From Nocardioides daeguensis (GTDB lineage Bacteria > Actinomycetota > Actinomycetes > Propionibacteriales > Nocardioidaceae), in NCBI RefSeq assembly GCF_019192965.1, contig NZ_JAHTKU010000015.1:110930-174929 (forward strand): a DNA stretch of 64,000 nucleotides, written 5' to 3'. This document shows, piece by piece, positions 27,830 to 39,253 of this stretch (its first letter is position 1; each line of letters opens with the position of its first letter). The notes beneath the pieces were generated by a model, which worked only from the letters and a program-made list of their open reading frames with translations, ran no database searches and had not been told where the DNA came from. Both the position numbers and the translations under genes were made by a program.

Positions 27830-28201
27830 ATGACATCCGTCCACCTCCTCCACCGCGCCACGGACGACGCAGGGCCGCGGATCATCGAGGAGCCCGCCGT
27901 CCGGTTCGGCCTCGGCGGCTTCGCACTCTTCGTCACCGCCGGCCTGGTCACGGCTCTCGACCTCCCCTCCGCGATCGGCACCGCCGTCGTGCTCGGTGTC
28001 ACCGCCGCTGCCGCGCTGCCGCTGGACCGCGGGCCGGCCTGCGGGCTGGGCCTCGCCGGCTGGGCCGTCGCGGAGGGTTTCGCCGTGCACGCGTACGGCG
28101 AGCTGCGGCTCGCGCCCACCGACCTCGGGCTGCTCGCGGGCTTCGTCCTCGCCAGCCTCGCCGCCGCGCTGCTGGGCGGCGCGGAGCGGAGGCTCTCGTG
28201 A
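27830..28201 (+). CDS. Small membrane protein leading the kdp operon
   Basis: The 123-residue protein has four hydrophobic spans after a polar N-terminus ([14 protein letters not shown]). No family is recognised with confidence. It starts with ATG 27830 after GCGAGG and its stop overlaps the kdpF start (GTGA), so it belongs to the kdp transcript. A role as an accessory subunit or stabiliser of the Kdp pump is suggested only by position. Confidence 0.7.
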   Translation: MTSVHLLHRATDDAGPRIIEEPAVRFGLGGFALFVTAGLVTALDLPSAIGTAVVLGVTAAAALPLDRGPACGLGLAGWAVAEGFAVHAYGELRLAPTDLGLLAGFVLASLAAALLGGAERRLS

Positions 28202-28287
28202 GCGCCGAGAACGTCGTCGCGCTGGTCGTCAGCGCCCTCCTCCTCGGCTACCTCGTCGTCGCCCTGATCCTCCCGGAGCGTTTCTAG
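28198..28287 (+). CDS. kdpF: KdpF, small stabilising subunit of the Kdp potassium pump
   Basis: This 29-residue ORF reads [20 protein letters not shown] in its first part and ends LPERF. One membrane helix with the LGYLVxALxxPERF pattern is characteristic of KdpF. GTG 28198 overlaps the preceding stop, and it ends 2 bp before kdpA. KdpF stabilises the KdpABC complex in the membrane. Confidence 0.93.
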   Translation: MSAENVVALVVSALLLGYLVVALILPERF

Positions 28288-28289
28288 TC

Positions 28290-29948
28290 ATGCCCGACAC
28301 CCTGGCCGGCCTGCTCCAGGTCGGCGCGCTGATCGCTGCCCTCGCCCTGTGCTACCGCCCTCTGGGCACCTACATCGCCCACGTCTTCACCTCCGAGAGG
28401 GACCTGCGGGTCGAGCGCGGGATCTACCGGGCCGTCGGGATCGACCCCCGCGGCGACCAGGCGTGGCGCACGTACGCCGTGTCGCTGCTCGCCTTCTCGG
28501 TGGCGGGCCTGGTGCTGCTCTACGCCCTGCAGCGGCTGCAGGACCACCTGCCCTGGTCGCTCGGCCTCCCCGACGTGGCCCCGGACCTGGCCTTCAACAC
28601 GGCCGCGTCGTTCGTGACGAACACCAACTGGCAGGCCTACTCGGGCGAGGCCACGATGGGCCACCTGGTCCAGATGGCCGGACTGGCCGTGCAGAACTTC
28701 CTCTCCGCCGCCGTCGGCCTGGCCGTCGCCGTCGCCCTGATCCGCGGCTTCACCCGCTCACGCACCGGCCGGCTCGGCAACTTCTGGGTCGACCTGACCC
28801 GCGGCACGATCCGGGTGCTGCTGCCCCTCGCCGTCGTGGCGGCGGTCGCGCTGATCCTGCTCGGTGTCGTGCAGAACCTGTCCGGCGGCGTCGACGCGAC
28901 GACGCTGACCGGCGGCCACCAGACCATCCCCGGCGGGCCGGTGGCCTCCCAGGAGGCGATCAAGGAGCTCGGCACCAACGGCGGCGGCTTCTTCAACGCC
29001 AACGCCGCGCACCCCTTCGAGAACCCCAACCCGGTCAGCAACCTGTTCGAGGTGTTCCTGCTGCTCCTGATCCCGGTCTGCCTGACGCGGACCTTCGGCG
29101 TGCTGGTCGGCGACGTCCGCCAGGGCTACGCCGTCCTGGCCGCGATGGCGGTGATCTGGGTGATCATGCTCGCCGCTGTCTGGGCGATCGAGGCGGCCCA
29201 CCCGACCACGGCGTACGACGTCGTGGGCGCGGCCATGGAGGGCAAGGAGACGCGGATCGGCGTACCGGGCTCAGCCCTGTTCGCGGTCTCCACCACCGGC
29301 ACCAGCACCGGCGCGGTGAACTCCTTCCACTCGTCGTTCTCGCCGGTCGGCGGCGGCCTGCTGATGCTCAACATGGGCCTCGGCGAAGTGGCGCCCGGCG
29401 GCGTCGGGACCGGCCTGTACGGCATGCTCGTGCTGGCGATCCTCACCGTCTTCATCGCCGGCCTGATGGTCGGCCGGACTCCGGAGCTGCTCGGCAAGAA
29501 GCTGAGGGCCCGCGAGATCAAGCTGGTGGCGCTCACCATCCTCACCATGCCGCTGCTCGTCCTCGGCTTCACCGCCCTGGCGCTCTCGCTGCCTGGACCG
29601 CGGGAGTCGATCCTCAACACCGGGCCGCACGGGCTGAGCGAGGTGCTCTACGCCTACCTGTCGGGCGCCAACAACAACGGCTCCGCGTTCGCGGGCCTGT
29701 CGGCGAACACGCCGTTCTACAACATCACCATCGGTCTGGCGATGCTGCTCGGCCGGTTCGTCCCGATCGTGCTCGTGCTGGCCCTGGCCGGCTCGCTGGC
29801 CAGCCAGGTCCCGGTCCCGCGGACCGCGGGGACACTGCCGACCCGTGGCCCGCTGTTCGTCGGGATGCTCGCGGTCGTCACGTTCATCGTCGCCGGCCTG
29901 ACCTTCTTCCCCGCGCTCGCGCTCGGCCCGCTGGCGGAGGGCCTGTGA
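28290..29948 (+). CDS. kdpA: Potassium-transporting ATPase subunit A
   Basis: The 552-residue protein is the channel-like KdpA with about ten helices. The four selectivity-filter regions can be seen around [46 protein letters not shown] and [13 protein letters not shown]. It binds K+ on the outside and passes it through the membrane with energy from KdpB. Followed by a 110-bp gap with a hairpin before kdpB, unusual for this normally compact operon. Confidence 0.97.
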   Translation: MPDTLAGLLQVGALIAALALCYRPLGTYIAHVFTSERDLRVERGIYRAVGIDPRGDQAWRTYAVSLLAFSVAGLVLLYALQRLQDHLPWSLGLPDVAPDLAFNTAASFVTNTNWQAYSGEATMGHLVQMAGLAVQNFLSAAVGLAVAVALIRGFTRSRTGRLGNFWVDLTRGTIRVLLPLAVVAAVALILLGVVQNLSGGVDATTLTGGHQTIPGGPVASQEAIKELGTNGGGFFNANAAHPFENPNPVSNLFEVFLLLLIPVCLTRTFGVLVGDVRQGYAVLAAMAVIWVIMLAAVWAIEAAHPTTAYDVVGAAMEGKETRIGVPGSALFAVSTTGTSTGAVNSFHSSFSPVGGGLLMLNMGLGEVAPGGVGTGLYGMLVLAILTVFIAGLMVGRTPELLGKKLRAREIKLVALTILTMPLLVLGFTALALSLPGPRESILNTGPHGLSEVLYAYLSGANNNGSAFAGLSANTPFYNITIGLAMLLGRFVPIVLVLALAGSLASQVPVPRTAGTLPTRGPLFVGMLAVVTFIVAGLTFFPALALGPLAEGL

Positions 29949-29951
29949 GCA

Positions 29952-30002
29952 CCCCACGACGTTCTTCTCCTCCGCTTCGCTCCCCCGAACAACGTCGTGG
30001 GG
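29952..30002 (+). repeat. Hairpin in the kdpA-kdpB gap
   Basis: Arms 29952-29967 and 29987-30002 (CCCCACGACGTTCTTC against its inverse, 15 of 16 paired) flank a 19-nt loop TCCTCCGCTTCGCTCCCCC. It lies inside the operon, 4 bp after the kdpA stop. It could lower kdpB expression, protect the upstream mRNA, or be an inserted palindromic element. Confidence 0.7.
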
Positions 30003-30058
30003 ACCCCGGTTCCTCAGCGGGTTCCTCGACGAAGCAGACCCCACACCCGGAGACCTCC

Positions 30059-32071
<2,013 letters not shown>

Positions 32072-32086
32072 ACAGGAGGCGATCCC

Positions 32087-32689
32087 ATGTCCCTCACCTC
32101 CACCCTGCGCGGCGGCCTCACGCAGCTCGCCGCCGCCGCCCGCTTCCTCGGCGTGCTGACGGTCCTGCTCGGCCTCGCCTACCCGCTCGCGCTCACCGGG
32201 TTCGCCCGCGTCGTGGTCCCGCACCGCGCCGACGGTGCCCTCGTCGAGCGTGACGGCACCGTCGTCGGCTCGGCCCTGGTCGGCCAGTCGTTCGCCGGGG
32301 ACGCGTCGTACTTCCAGTCCCGTCCGTCCGCGGCGGGCGACGGCTACGACCCGCTCGCCAGCGGCGCCTCGAACCTCTCGCCGGAGAACCCCGACCTGGT
32401 CGCCACCGTCCGGCAGCGGATCGCCGACGTGGCCGCCTTCGACGGGGTCGACCCGGCCGAGGTCGCCCCCGACGCGGTCCTCGCGAGCGGGTCCGGCCTG
32501 GACCCCCACATCTCCCCGGAGTACGCCGAGCAGCAGGTCGCCCGGGTCGCCCGCACCCGCAAGCTCGCCCCCGCCACGGTCCGGAGCCTGGTCGCGGACA
32601 GCACCACGGGCCGCACCCTGGGCTTCCTCGGCGAGCCGCGCGTCAACGTGCTCGAGCTCAACCTCGCTCTCGACGGGCTGGAAGACTGA
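32087..32689 (+). CDS. kdpC: Potassium-transporting ATPase subunit C
   Basis: The 200-residue protein has one N-terminal membrane helix and an external domain. It carries GSALVGQSF, YFQSRPSAAG, GASNLSPENPDL, SGSGLDPHISPEYA and the C-terminal GEPRVNVLELNLAL, all KdpC hallmarks. AGGAGG precedes the ATG. It completes the KdpFABC pump. Confidence 0.97.
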   Translation: MSLTSTLRGGLTQLAAAARFLGVLTVLLGLAYPLALTGFARVVVPHRADGALVERDGTVVGSALVGQSFAGDASYFQSRPSAAGDGYDPLASGASNLSPENPDLVATVRQRIADVAAFDGVDPAEVAPDAVLASGSGLDPHISPEYAEQQVARVARTRKLAPATVRSLVADSTTGRTLGFLGEPRVNVLELNLALDGLED

Positions 32690-32693
32690 TCCC

Positions 32694-35231
32694 ATGAAGC
32701 GAGGTCGGCTGCGGGTCTACCTCGGCGCCGCCCCCGGCGTCGGGAAGACCTACGCCATGCTCGGCGAGGGTCGACGACGGCTCGACCGTGGCACCGACGT
32801 GGTCGTCGGGTATGTCGAGGCCCACGGCCGCAGCCACACCGCGTCGATGCTCGACGGGCTCGAGCTGGTGCCTCGTCGGACCAGCCGCTACCGCGGCACC
32901 GAGCTCGAGGAGATGGACCTGGACGCGGTGCTGCGGCGCCGGCCGAAGGTGGTGCTCGTCGACGAGCTGGCGCACACCAACGTGCCCGGCTCACGCAACG
33001 CCAAGCGGTGGCAGGACGTGCAGGAGATCCTCGACGCCGGCATCGACGTCATCTCCACGGTCAACGTGCAGCACCTCGAGTCGGTCAACGACGTCGTCGA
33101 GAAGATCACCGGCGTCCGGCAGCAGGAGACCGTGCCGGACGCCGTGGTCCGGGCGGCCGACCAGGTCGAGCTGGTCGACATGTCGGCCGAGGCGCTGCGC
33201 CGCCGGCTGGCCCACGGCAACGTCTACGCGCCCGACAAGATCGACGCCGCGCTCTCCAACTACTTCCGCGAGGGCAACCTCACCGCGCTGCGTGAGCTGG
33301 CGCTGCTCTGGGTCGCCGACAAGGTCGACGACGCGCTGCAGGGCTACCGTCGCCGGCACGACATCACCGGCACCTGGGAGGCCCGCGAGCGGGTCGTGGT
33401 CGCACTCACCGGCGGACCCGAGGGCGAGCAGCTGATCCGTCGTGCCGCGCGGATCGCCGCCCGCTCGGGCACCGGCGACCTGCTGGCCCTCCACGTGAGT
33501 CGCTCCGACGGCCTGACCGGGGCCGACCCCACGCACCTCACCCACCAGCACCAGCTGGTCGAGTCGCTCGGCGGCAGCTACCACCAGCTGCTCGGCGACG
33601 ACGTCCCCGAGACCCTGCTCGCCTTCGCCCGCGCCGAGAACGCCACCCAGCTGGTGCTCGGCGACAGCCGGCGATCGCGGTGGGCGGCGTCCGTCCTGCC
33701 GCCGGGGATCGGCGCCCGCACCATCCGTGCGTCCGGCGACATCGACGTGCACATCGTGTCCCACACCCACGCCGGTCAGGGGCGGCGGCTGCCGGTCGGC
33801 CGCGGCGCACTCAGCCTGCGCCGCCGAGTGCGCGGCTACGCGCTGGCCGGGCTGCTACCAGCGCTCCTCACGCTGGCCCTGCTTCCCGTCGACCACGCGC
33901 TCAACCTGGTGAGCGACGTGCTGCTGTTCCTGCTTCTCGTCGTGGCGGTCGCCCTCGTCGGCGGCGTCGGGCCGGCCGTGGTCGCCGCCCTGCTGGGCTC
34001 CTTCCTGCTCAACTTCTTCTTCACCGCGCCCGTGCACACGCTGACCATCGCGAGCACCAACAACGCCCTCGCTCTCGGGGTCTACCTGTTGGTGGCGGTG
34101 ATGGTGAGCTCCGTGGTCGACCTGGCCGCCCGGCGTACCCGGCAGGCGGCGCGGGCGGTCGCGGAGTCCCACGTCCTCGCCAGCCTGGCTGCCACCCCGC
34201 TCACCGGCAGCCACGACCTCGCCGCGCTGCTGGAGCGGTTCCGGGAGAGCCTCTCCCTGGAGTCGGTGGCGTTCTTGGAGAAGGACGACCGGCACTGGCG
34301 GTTGCTGAGCGCGGCGGGACCCGATCCGGCGACGACACCCGAGGCGGCGGACACCGTCGTCCCCGCGGACCCGGACACCTCTCTCGCTCTGCGCGGGCAC
34401 GGCCTCGCCCCCGAGGACGCCCGCGTGGCCGCGGCGTTCGCGGCCCGGACCAGCCAGGCGGTGCACCAGATCCGGCTCGCCGAGGAGGCAGCCCGGGCCG
34501 GCACCCTGGCCGAGGCCAACACCGTGCGTACGGCGTTGCTGGCTGCGGTCGGCCACGACCTGCGGACCCCGCTCGCGGCCGCGAAGGCCGTCGTGTCGGG
34601 AATGCGGGCCGAGGACGTCGCCCTCACCGACGACGACCGGCGCGAGCTGCTGCGCACCGCCGACGACGCGCTCGACACCCTGGCCGGCCTGGTCGACAGC
34701 CTGCTCGACCTGAGCCGGCTGCAGGCCGGCGCGCTGCCGGTGCACCTGTCCCCCACCCTCGTCGAGGACGTGATCGCCGGCGCCCTCGACGACGTCAGCA
34801 TCGCCGGCCCGGTGCGCCTCGACGTTGCCGAGGACCTGCCGCCCGCGCTGGTCGACGCCGCGCTGCTGGAGCGGGTCGTGGTCAACCTGCTGACCAACGC
34901 GCACCGGTACGCCCCTGAGGGCGTGCCGCCGCTGCTGACCGGCAGCGCCGTGCTCGACCGGGTCGAGATCCGGGTCGTCGACACCGGTCCCGGCATCCCG
35001 GCGGCGGAGTACGAGCGCGTGTTCCTGCCGTTCCAACGGCTCGGCGACCACGACAACAGCACCGGGGTCGGCCTCGGCCTGGCGTTGTCGCGCGGCCTGG
35101 TCGATGCCATGGGCGGCACACTGGAGCCCGAGGAGACGCCCGGTGGCGGGCTGACCATGGTGATCTCGCTGCCCGTCGCGGCCGGCGAGCCCACCGGAGG
35201 CGACCTCGGCATCAGGGAGCGGGTGGGATGA
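32694..35231 (+). CDS. kdpD: Sensor histidine kinase KdpD
   Basis: The 845-residue kinase has the KdpD domain with Walker A GAAPGVGKT (11-19) and Walker B VVLVDELAHTN. Next come a universal-stress-like domain (about 225-360), four membrane helices (about 380-480), a GAF-like region, HisKA with His621 in VGHDLRTPLA, and an HATPase with GVGLGLALSRGLV. It senses potassium limitation and phosphorylates KdpE. ATG 32694 follows kdpC by 4 bp and its stop overlaps kdpE. Confidence 0.96.
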   Translation: MKRGRLRVYLGAAPGVGKTYAMLGEGRRRLDRGTDVVVGYVEAHGRSHTASMLDGLELVPRRTSRYRGTELEEMDLDAVLRRRPKVVLVDELAHTNVPGSRNAKRWQDVQEILDAGIDVISTVNVQHLESVNDVVEKITGVRQQETVPDAVVRAADQVELVDMSAEALRRRLAHGNVYAPDKIDAALSNYFREGNLTALRELALLWVADKVDDALQGYRRRHDITGTWEARERVVVALTGGPEGEQLIRRAARIAARSGTGDLLALHVSRSDGLTGADPTHLTHQHQLVESLGGSYHQLLGDDVPETLLAFARAENATQLVLGDSRRSRWAASVLPPGIGARTIRASGDIDVHIVSHTHAGQGRRLPVGRGALSLRRRVRGYALAGLLPALLTLALLPVDHALNLVSDVLLFLLLVVAVALVGGVGPAVVAALLGSFLLNFFFTAPVHTLTIASTNNALALGVYLLVAVMVSSVVDLAARRTRQAARAVAESHVLASLAATPLTGSHDLAALLERFRESLSLESVAFLEKDDRHWRLLSAAGPDPATTPEAADTVVPADPDTSLALRGHGLAPEDARVAAAFAARTSQAVHQIRLAEEAARAGTLAEANTVRTALLAAVGHDLRTPLAAAKAVVSGMRAEDVALTDDDRRELLRTADDALDTLAGLVDSLLDLSRLQAGALPVHLSPTLVEDVIAGALDDVSIAGPVRLDVAEDLPPALVDAALLERVVVNLLTNAHRYAPEGVPPLLTGSAVLDRVEIRVVDTGPGIPAAEYERVFLPFQRLGDHDNSTGVGLGLALSRGLVDAMGGTLEPEETPGGGLTMVISLPVAAGEPTGGDLGIRERVG

Positions 35232-35905
35232 CGCGGATCATGGTCGTCGACGACGAGCCGCAGATCGTGCGGGCGCTGTCGATCAACCTCCGGGCACGCG
35301 GCTACGAGGTCACCACGGCCGGCGACGGCACCGAGGCCGTGGCGGTCGCCGACCTCGCGCCCCCCGACCTGGTCATCCTCGACCTCGGCCTGCCCGACCT
35401 CGACGGCGTCGACGTCATCACCCGGCTGCGCGCGCGTTCCGCCGTGCCCATCCTCGTGCTGTCGGGCCGCAGCGACAGCGCCGACAAGGTCGAGGCCCTC
35501 GACGCCGGCGCCGACGACTACGTGACCAAGCCGTTCGGCATGGACGAGCTGCTCGCCCGGCTGCGCGTCATGGAGCGGCGTACGGCGCCCCCCGACGACG
35601 CCGCACCCGTCGTCACCTTCGGCGCGGTCACCGTCGACCTGGGCGCCACCCGGGTCACCGTCGACGGCGACGAGGTCCGCCTGACGCCGACCGAGTGGCA
35701 CCTGCTCGAAGTGCTGCTGCGCAACCCCGGCCGGCTGCTCAGCCAGCGCCAGCTGCTCACCGAGGTGTGGGGACCGGGGTACGAGAACGCGAACGGCAAC
35801 CTGCGGCTCTACGTCGCCCAGCTGCGCCGCAAGCTCGAGGCCGATCCGGCCCGGCCGGTGCATATCCGCAACGAGCCGGGGATGGGCTACCGCTTCGAGC
35901 TGTGA
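35228..35905 (+). CDS. kdpE: Response regulator KdpE
   Basis: The 225-residue OmpR-family regulator has acidic pocket VDDE, phospho-acceptor Asp52 in VILDLGLPD, Lys in VTKPFG, and a winged helix with LTPTEWHLLEVL and RNEPGMGYRFEL at the end. It activates the kdp operon. The CTAAC/GTTAG array at 27.7 kb is a candidate target. Confidence 0.96.
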   Translation: MTRIMVVDDEPQIVRALSINLRARGYEVTTAGDGTEAVAVADLAPPDLVILDLGLPDLDGVDVITRLRARSAVPILVLSGRSDSADKVEALDAGADDYVTKPFGMDELLARLRVMERRTAPPDDAAPVVTFGAVTVDLGATRVTVDGDEVRLTPTEWHLLEVLLRNPGRLLSQRQLLTEVWGPGYENANGNLRLYVAQLRRKLEADPARPVHIRNEPGMGYRFEL

Positions 35906-35909
35906 ACAG

Positions 35910-36148
35910 CCGGTGGTCGAGCGCTGCCGGTGGTTGAGGTGCGAGGCCGCCCGCGGCCGAGCCCCACCGGTGGTTGAGGTGCGAGGCCGCCCGCGGCCGA
36001 GCCCCACCGGTGGTTGAGGTGCGAGGCCGCCCGCGGCCGAGCCTCGAAACCACCCGCCCGACCTCGAACCCCGCCCCGACGCCCAGCCGTCATCACGCCC
36101 AAAGGTCTCGAGGCTCCTCGCCGGCGCTCCTCACACCTCGACCACCGG
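35910..36148. repeat. Composite element A-spacer-B, copy 2 (inverted; B module tandem x3)
   Basis: Three 40-bp units (35927, 35967, 36007), each CCGGTGGTTGAGGTGCGAGG followed by a GGCCGCCCGCGGCCGAGC core, form module B read from its other strand. The last ends CCTCGAAACCACC. A divergent spacer follows, then the inverse of module A (CTCCTCGCCGGCGCTCCTC) ending ACCTCGACCACC. Read from the opposite strand the order is A, spacer, B, as in copies 1 and 3. It fills the gap between kdpE and the thioesterase gene. Confidence 0.8.
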
Positions 36149-36191
36149 TGCCCGGGAGAGCGGGTGAGCCCCTGCTGCGAGGATGCGGTCC

Positions 36192-36665
36192 GTGGGCAAG
36201 GTCTTCGAGTGCGAGATCCAGGCGCGGCTGCGCGACATCAACCTCGGCGGCCACGTCGACAACGTCGAGGCGATCCGGGTGCTCGACGAGGCCCGGCTGA
36301 TGTTCTTCCGGCACGGCCGCCTCGAGGAGGGGGACGAGCCGCGCGGCCTGCTCCGCGACCTGCCGCCGGGCGTGACCGAGCTGGTCGGCTCCCAGCACGT
36401 CGAGTACCACACGGAGATGCGGTTCGCGGCCTACCAGCCCTTCCTGGTGCGGATCTGGGTCAGCCACGTCAGCCGTTCCTCGTTCGCGGTCTCCCTCGAG
36501 CTGCGGGTCGCACCGGACCACCCGCCGGCGGTCGTCGCCGAGACGAGCACGGTGTTCTGGGACACCGCGGCGGGGTCGTCGTGGCCGATCTCGGACGCGC
36601 TGCGGGCTGCGCTCGCGTCGTACACCGGTCCGGCGGTGGCGCTCAGGCCCCGGCCCGGTCACTGA
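36192..36665 (+). CDS. Hotdog-fold acyl-CoA thioesterase
   Basis: The 157-residue protein has the 4HBT pattern RDINLGGHVDNVEAIRVLDEAR, where Asp and the following His-Val-Asp/Asn form the thioesterase active site. VEYHTEMRF follows in the second strand. It likely hydrolyses an acyl-CoA in the cytoplasm. GTG 36192 is preferred because GAGGA sits 8 nt upstream; the ATG at 36183 is too close to that site. It overlaps the convergent DUF4184 gene by 23 bp. Confidence 0.85.
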   Translation: MGKVFECEIQARLRDINLGGHVDNVEAIRVLDEARLMFFRHGRLEEGDEPRGLLRDLPPGVTELVGSQHVEYHTEMRFAAYQPFLVRIWVSHVSRSSFAVSLELRVAPDHPPAVVAETSTVFWDTAAGSSWPISDALRAALASYTGPAVALRPRPGH

Positions 36666-37377
36666 CCTGCGGGGCGATGCGCCAAGCCAGGCCGAGCAGG
36701 CCGACCAGCGCCGCCAGCGCGAGGATCCCGGCCACGGCGGCGTGGAAGGCCGCGTCGTGCCAGCCGCCGTCGAGGTGGAGCACGCCGCCGGTCAGCGAGA
36801 TCGCCGTGGCGACGCCGAAGCCGACCGGCAGCGTGGCGGCGGGCAGGCGCCGAGGCCGCGGTCCGCTGCGCGGCGAGCGGCGCACGTGGTGGACGATCGC
36901 CCACCCGACGACGAGCAGGCCGAGGATGCCGGAGGCGAACTGCGCCCACTGCTGGCCGGGCAGCGCGCCGTGGGTGTCCCGCAGCCAGGCGACGTGCCGT
37001 GCGCCCCAGCGGCCCTGGTGGGTGAACGCGTCCCACAGCGTGTGGGTGGTCGAGCCGACGACGGCGGCCAGCGGGGCGAGCAGCCAGCCGCGACGCCCGA
37101 TCCGGGCGTGGGCGGGGAGCCGGTCGCGGACGGCGGCGGGCGCGGTGTCGACGAGGGCGTCCCGGCCCCAGCGGTCCCAGAAGGCCAGCAGGACCACGCT
37201 CAGCGCGAGGTCGAGCGTGACGATGCCGGCGAGGCTGTGGCTGAAGGTGTAGAGCCCCCAGGTCTGCGCCAGCACCGGCAGGTCCGGCGTCATCGACCCG
37301 ATGACCAGGGCCGAGAGCGGCAGTCCGAGACCGCGCAGGGGCAGGACGGCTGCCGGGTGGGCGAGGGTGACGGGCAC
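36643..37377 (-). CDS. DUF4184 family membrane protein
   Basis: The 244-residue protein begins VPVTLAHPAAVLPLRG and has GSMTPDLPVL, FSHSLAGIVTLDL and GSTTHTLWDAFTH. This pattern of histidines and acidic residues in membrane helices is typical of DUF4184 and related metal-dependent membrane hydrolase-like folds (YdjM type). About six helices are predicted. Function is unknown. GTG 37377 is 7 bp past the stop of the DUF1905 gene, so they form an operon. Confidence 0.85.
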   Translation of the reverse strand: MPVTLAHPAAVLPLRGLGLPLSALVIGSMTPDLPVLAQTWGLYTFSHSLAGIVTLDLALSVVLLAFWDRWGRDALVDTAPAAVRDRLPAHARIGRRGWLLAPLAAVVGSTTHTLWDAFTHQGRWGARHVAWLRDTHGALPGQQWAQFASGILGLLVVGWAIVHHVRRSPRSGPRPRRLPAATLPVGFGVATAISLTGGVLHLDGGWHDAAFHAAVAGILALAALVGLLGLAWRIAPQVSDRAGA

Positions 37378-37384
37378 GGCGTCC

Positions 37385-37708
37385 CTAGCCCCGGTCCCTC
37401 GACGCGAGGTCGAGGGTCGCGGTGAGCTGCTGTCCGACCTCGATCCCCTCGGCGCGGCGTACGGCGACCTTGAGCGGCACCAGATAGCGCCCGTCCTTGG
37501 GGAACAGCGCCGTGCGGAAGTCGGTCTCGCCGATCCGGACGTCGACCGCGACCTGCCCCCAGTACTCCTGGCCGCGCGCCGCCTCCTTGATGTCGTCGCT
37601 GGTCTCCACCGGGACCTCGAGGAAGTGGAACGGCGCGGGGCCGCGCCACTCGAGGACGGCGCCGCGGAAGACGAAGGGCATCCAGGAACCGTAGTCGGCC
37701 TCCGCCAT
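37385..37708 (-). CDS. DUF1905 family protein
   Basis: The 107-residue beta-barrel-like protein has FRGAVLEWRGPAPFHFLEVP at the start and FRTALFPKDGRYLVPLK later, the DUF1905 pattern. Function unknown; such proteins often accompany YdeI-type proteins. ATG 37708 is used. Its start codon lies 3 bp from an inverted repeat that would be in its leader or promoter. Confidence 0.85.
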   Translation of the reverse strand: MAEADYGSWMPFVFRGAVLEWRGPAPFHFLEVPVETSDDIKEAARGQEYWGQVAVDVRIGETDFRTALFPKDGRYLVPLKVAVRRAEGIEVGQQLTATLDLASRDRG

Positions 37709-37711
37709 GCC

Positions 37712-37774
37712 CCGCACCCCATGCGCTTTGGCGCGGAATCAAGCGAGCGGACGACCAGAACGCATGGGGTGCGG
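37712..37774. repeat. CCGCACCCCATGCG inverted repeat, copy 2
   Basis: The left arm starts at 37712 and the right arm covers 37752-37774. The right arm is the exact inverse of the left arm of copy 1 (6032-6054), 23 of 23 bp. Total length (63 bp) equals copy 1. It lies directly upstream of the DUF1905 start. Confidence 0.75.
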
Positions 37775-37832
37775 TCGGCAGTCCGTCGGGGGCATCACCG
37801 TCTCTCGCCACCCGGCTCCGCGCCGGCGCTCG

Positions 37833-39050
37833 TCACCCCTCACCGTCGACGAGGTCGGCGAGCGGCACCGACGGATCCCGCACGGCGTCGGTGACCGGCT
37901 GGCCGACCACTGCCCGCAGCGGACCGATCGCGTCCCAGTCGTTGAGGTGCAGGCCGGCGACCACCCGGTCCTCCCGCAGCCACAGCACGCTCGCCTGCCG
38001 GGCGGCCAGGTCGCCGCGGACCACCAGGTCGTCGTACCCGGTGCCGCCGGCGACGTGGCCGACGTACTCCATCCCGAGGTCGTACTGGTCGGTGAAGAAG
38101 TACGGCAGCCGCGTGTACGGCTCGTCGCTGCCGAGCATCACCCGGGCGGCGTGGCGGCCGTGCTGGATCGCGGTGTCCCAGTGCTCGACGCGGACGTGGG
38201 TGCCGAGCACGGGGTGGTCGTGGTTGGCGACGTCGCCGGCGGCGAAGACGTGCGGGTCCGGGGTGCGCAGCCGGGCGTCGACGAGGATGCCGTTGTCGAC
38301 CGCGAGTCCGGCTCGCGCGGCGAGCTCGTCGGTGGGCGAGACGCCGACGGCGACGAGGAGCAGGTCGGCGACGACCGGGTCGGATCCCTCGGCGTGGAGG
38401 ACGACCTTGCCGTGGTCGTGCTCGACGCCGGAGACCTGGGCGCCGAGGCGCAGGTCGACGCCGTGCTCGCGGTGCAGGTCGGCGAACACGGTCGCGAGCT
38501 GGTCGCCGAGGACCCGCTGCAGGGGCAGCGGCGCGGACTCGAGGACGGTCACCGACGCGCCGCGCTGGCGGGCGGCCGAGGCGACCTCGAGGCCGATCCA
38601 GCCGGCGCCGATGATCGCGATCCGGGCGCCCTCGGTCAGCTGCTCGCGCAGCGCGATCGCGTCGTCGAGGGTGCGCAGGTGGAGCACCGGCGCGCCGGAG
38701 GCGTCCGCCGGCGGCAGGTGGCGCGGGGTCGCCCCCGTGGCGATCAGCAGCCGGTCGTAGGGCAGCTCCTCCGACCCGAGCCGCACCCGGCGCCGGTCGA
38801 GGTCGATCCCCGTCGCGAGGGTCCCCACACGGACGTCGACCTGGTGCTCGTCGTACCACTCCCGGGGGTGGACCAACGCGTCCTCCGGCTCCGCCGAGCC
38901 GAGCAGGAGGCCCTTGGAGAGCGGAGGACGCTCGTACGGCAGGCGCGGCTCGCCGCCCACGACGACGATGTCACCGCCGTGGCCCTGCTCGCGCAGCTCC
39001 GCGGCCGCGTTGGCGGCCGCCAGCCCGCCGCCGATCACCACGACGTTCAT
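37833..39050 (-). CDS. FAD-dependent ferredoxin reductase-type oxidoreductase
   Basis: The 405-residue protein has two Rossmann motifs: FAD-binding VVVIGGGLAAANAA at the N-terminus and NAD-binding IAIIGAGWIGLEVA near residue 145. It also has LPYERPPLSKG, the ATGATPR segment, and VFAAGDVANHDH for FAD. It matches the rhodocoxin/putidaredoxin-reductase family that passes NAD(P)H electrons to ferredoxins for P450s or dioxygenases. No ferredoxin gene is adjacent. GGGATCGG precedes the ATG. A TetR gene follows upstream on the same strand after 203 bp. Confidence 0.92.
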   Translation of the reverse strand: MNVVVIGGGLAAANAAAELREQGHGGDIVVVGGEPRLPYERPPLSKGLLLGSAEPEDALVHPREWYDEHQVDVRVGTLATGIDLDRRRVRLGSEELPYDRLLIATGATPRHLPPADASGAPVLHLRTLDDAIALREQLTEGARIAIIGAGWIGLEVASAARQRGASVTVLESAPLPLQRVLGDQLATVFADLHREHGVDLRLGAQVSGVEHDHGKVVLHAEGSDPVVADLLLVAVGVSPTDELAARAGLAVDNGILVDARLRTPDPHVFAAGDVANHDHPVLGTHVRVEHWDTAIQHGRHAARVMLGSDEPYTRLPYFFTDQYDLGMEYVGHVAGGTGYDDLVVRGDLAARQASVLWLREDRVVAGLHLNDWDAIGPLRAVVGQPVTDAVRDPSVPLADLVDGEG

Positions 39051-39230
39051 CGCCGATCCCACCCCTTCTCCACAGCCGTCACGCCTTCTATGGAGAACGA
39101 GGAGGAGGGCGCCTGTCAACCGTCGGACCCTGCGCACACACTCCTCCCATGGCTGAGCGACGAGGCGGCACCCCCACGGGGGAGGAGGCGGTGCCGATGG
39201 CGTCCTGACAACTCCACACCGGACCGATCC

Positions 39231-39249
39231 GGCCGGCCACCGGCCGGCC
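39231..39249 (-). terminator. GC-rich palindrome after the TetR gene
   Basis: GGCCGGCC repeats around GGT (39231-39249) can form a short GC hairpin 4 bp beyond the TetR stop codon. There is no T-run, so this is only a weak terminator call. Confidence 0.35.
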
Positions 39250-39253
39250 ACGA

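Noticed and set aside
39149..39208. A 19-residue open frame in the gap between the flavoprotein and TetR genes
   Set aside because: No ribosome site and no recognisable sequence; such frames are frequent by chance.
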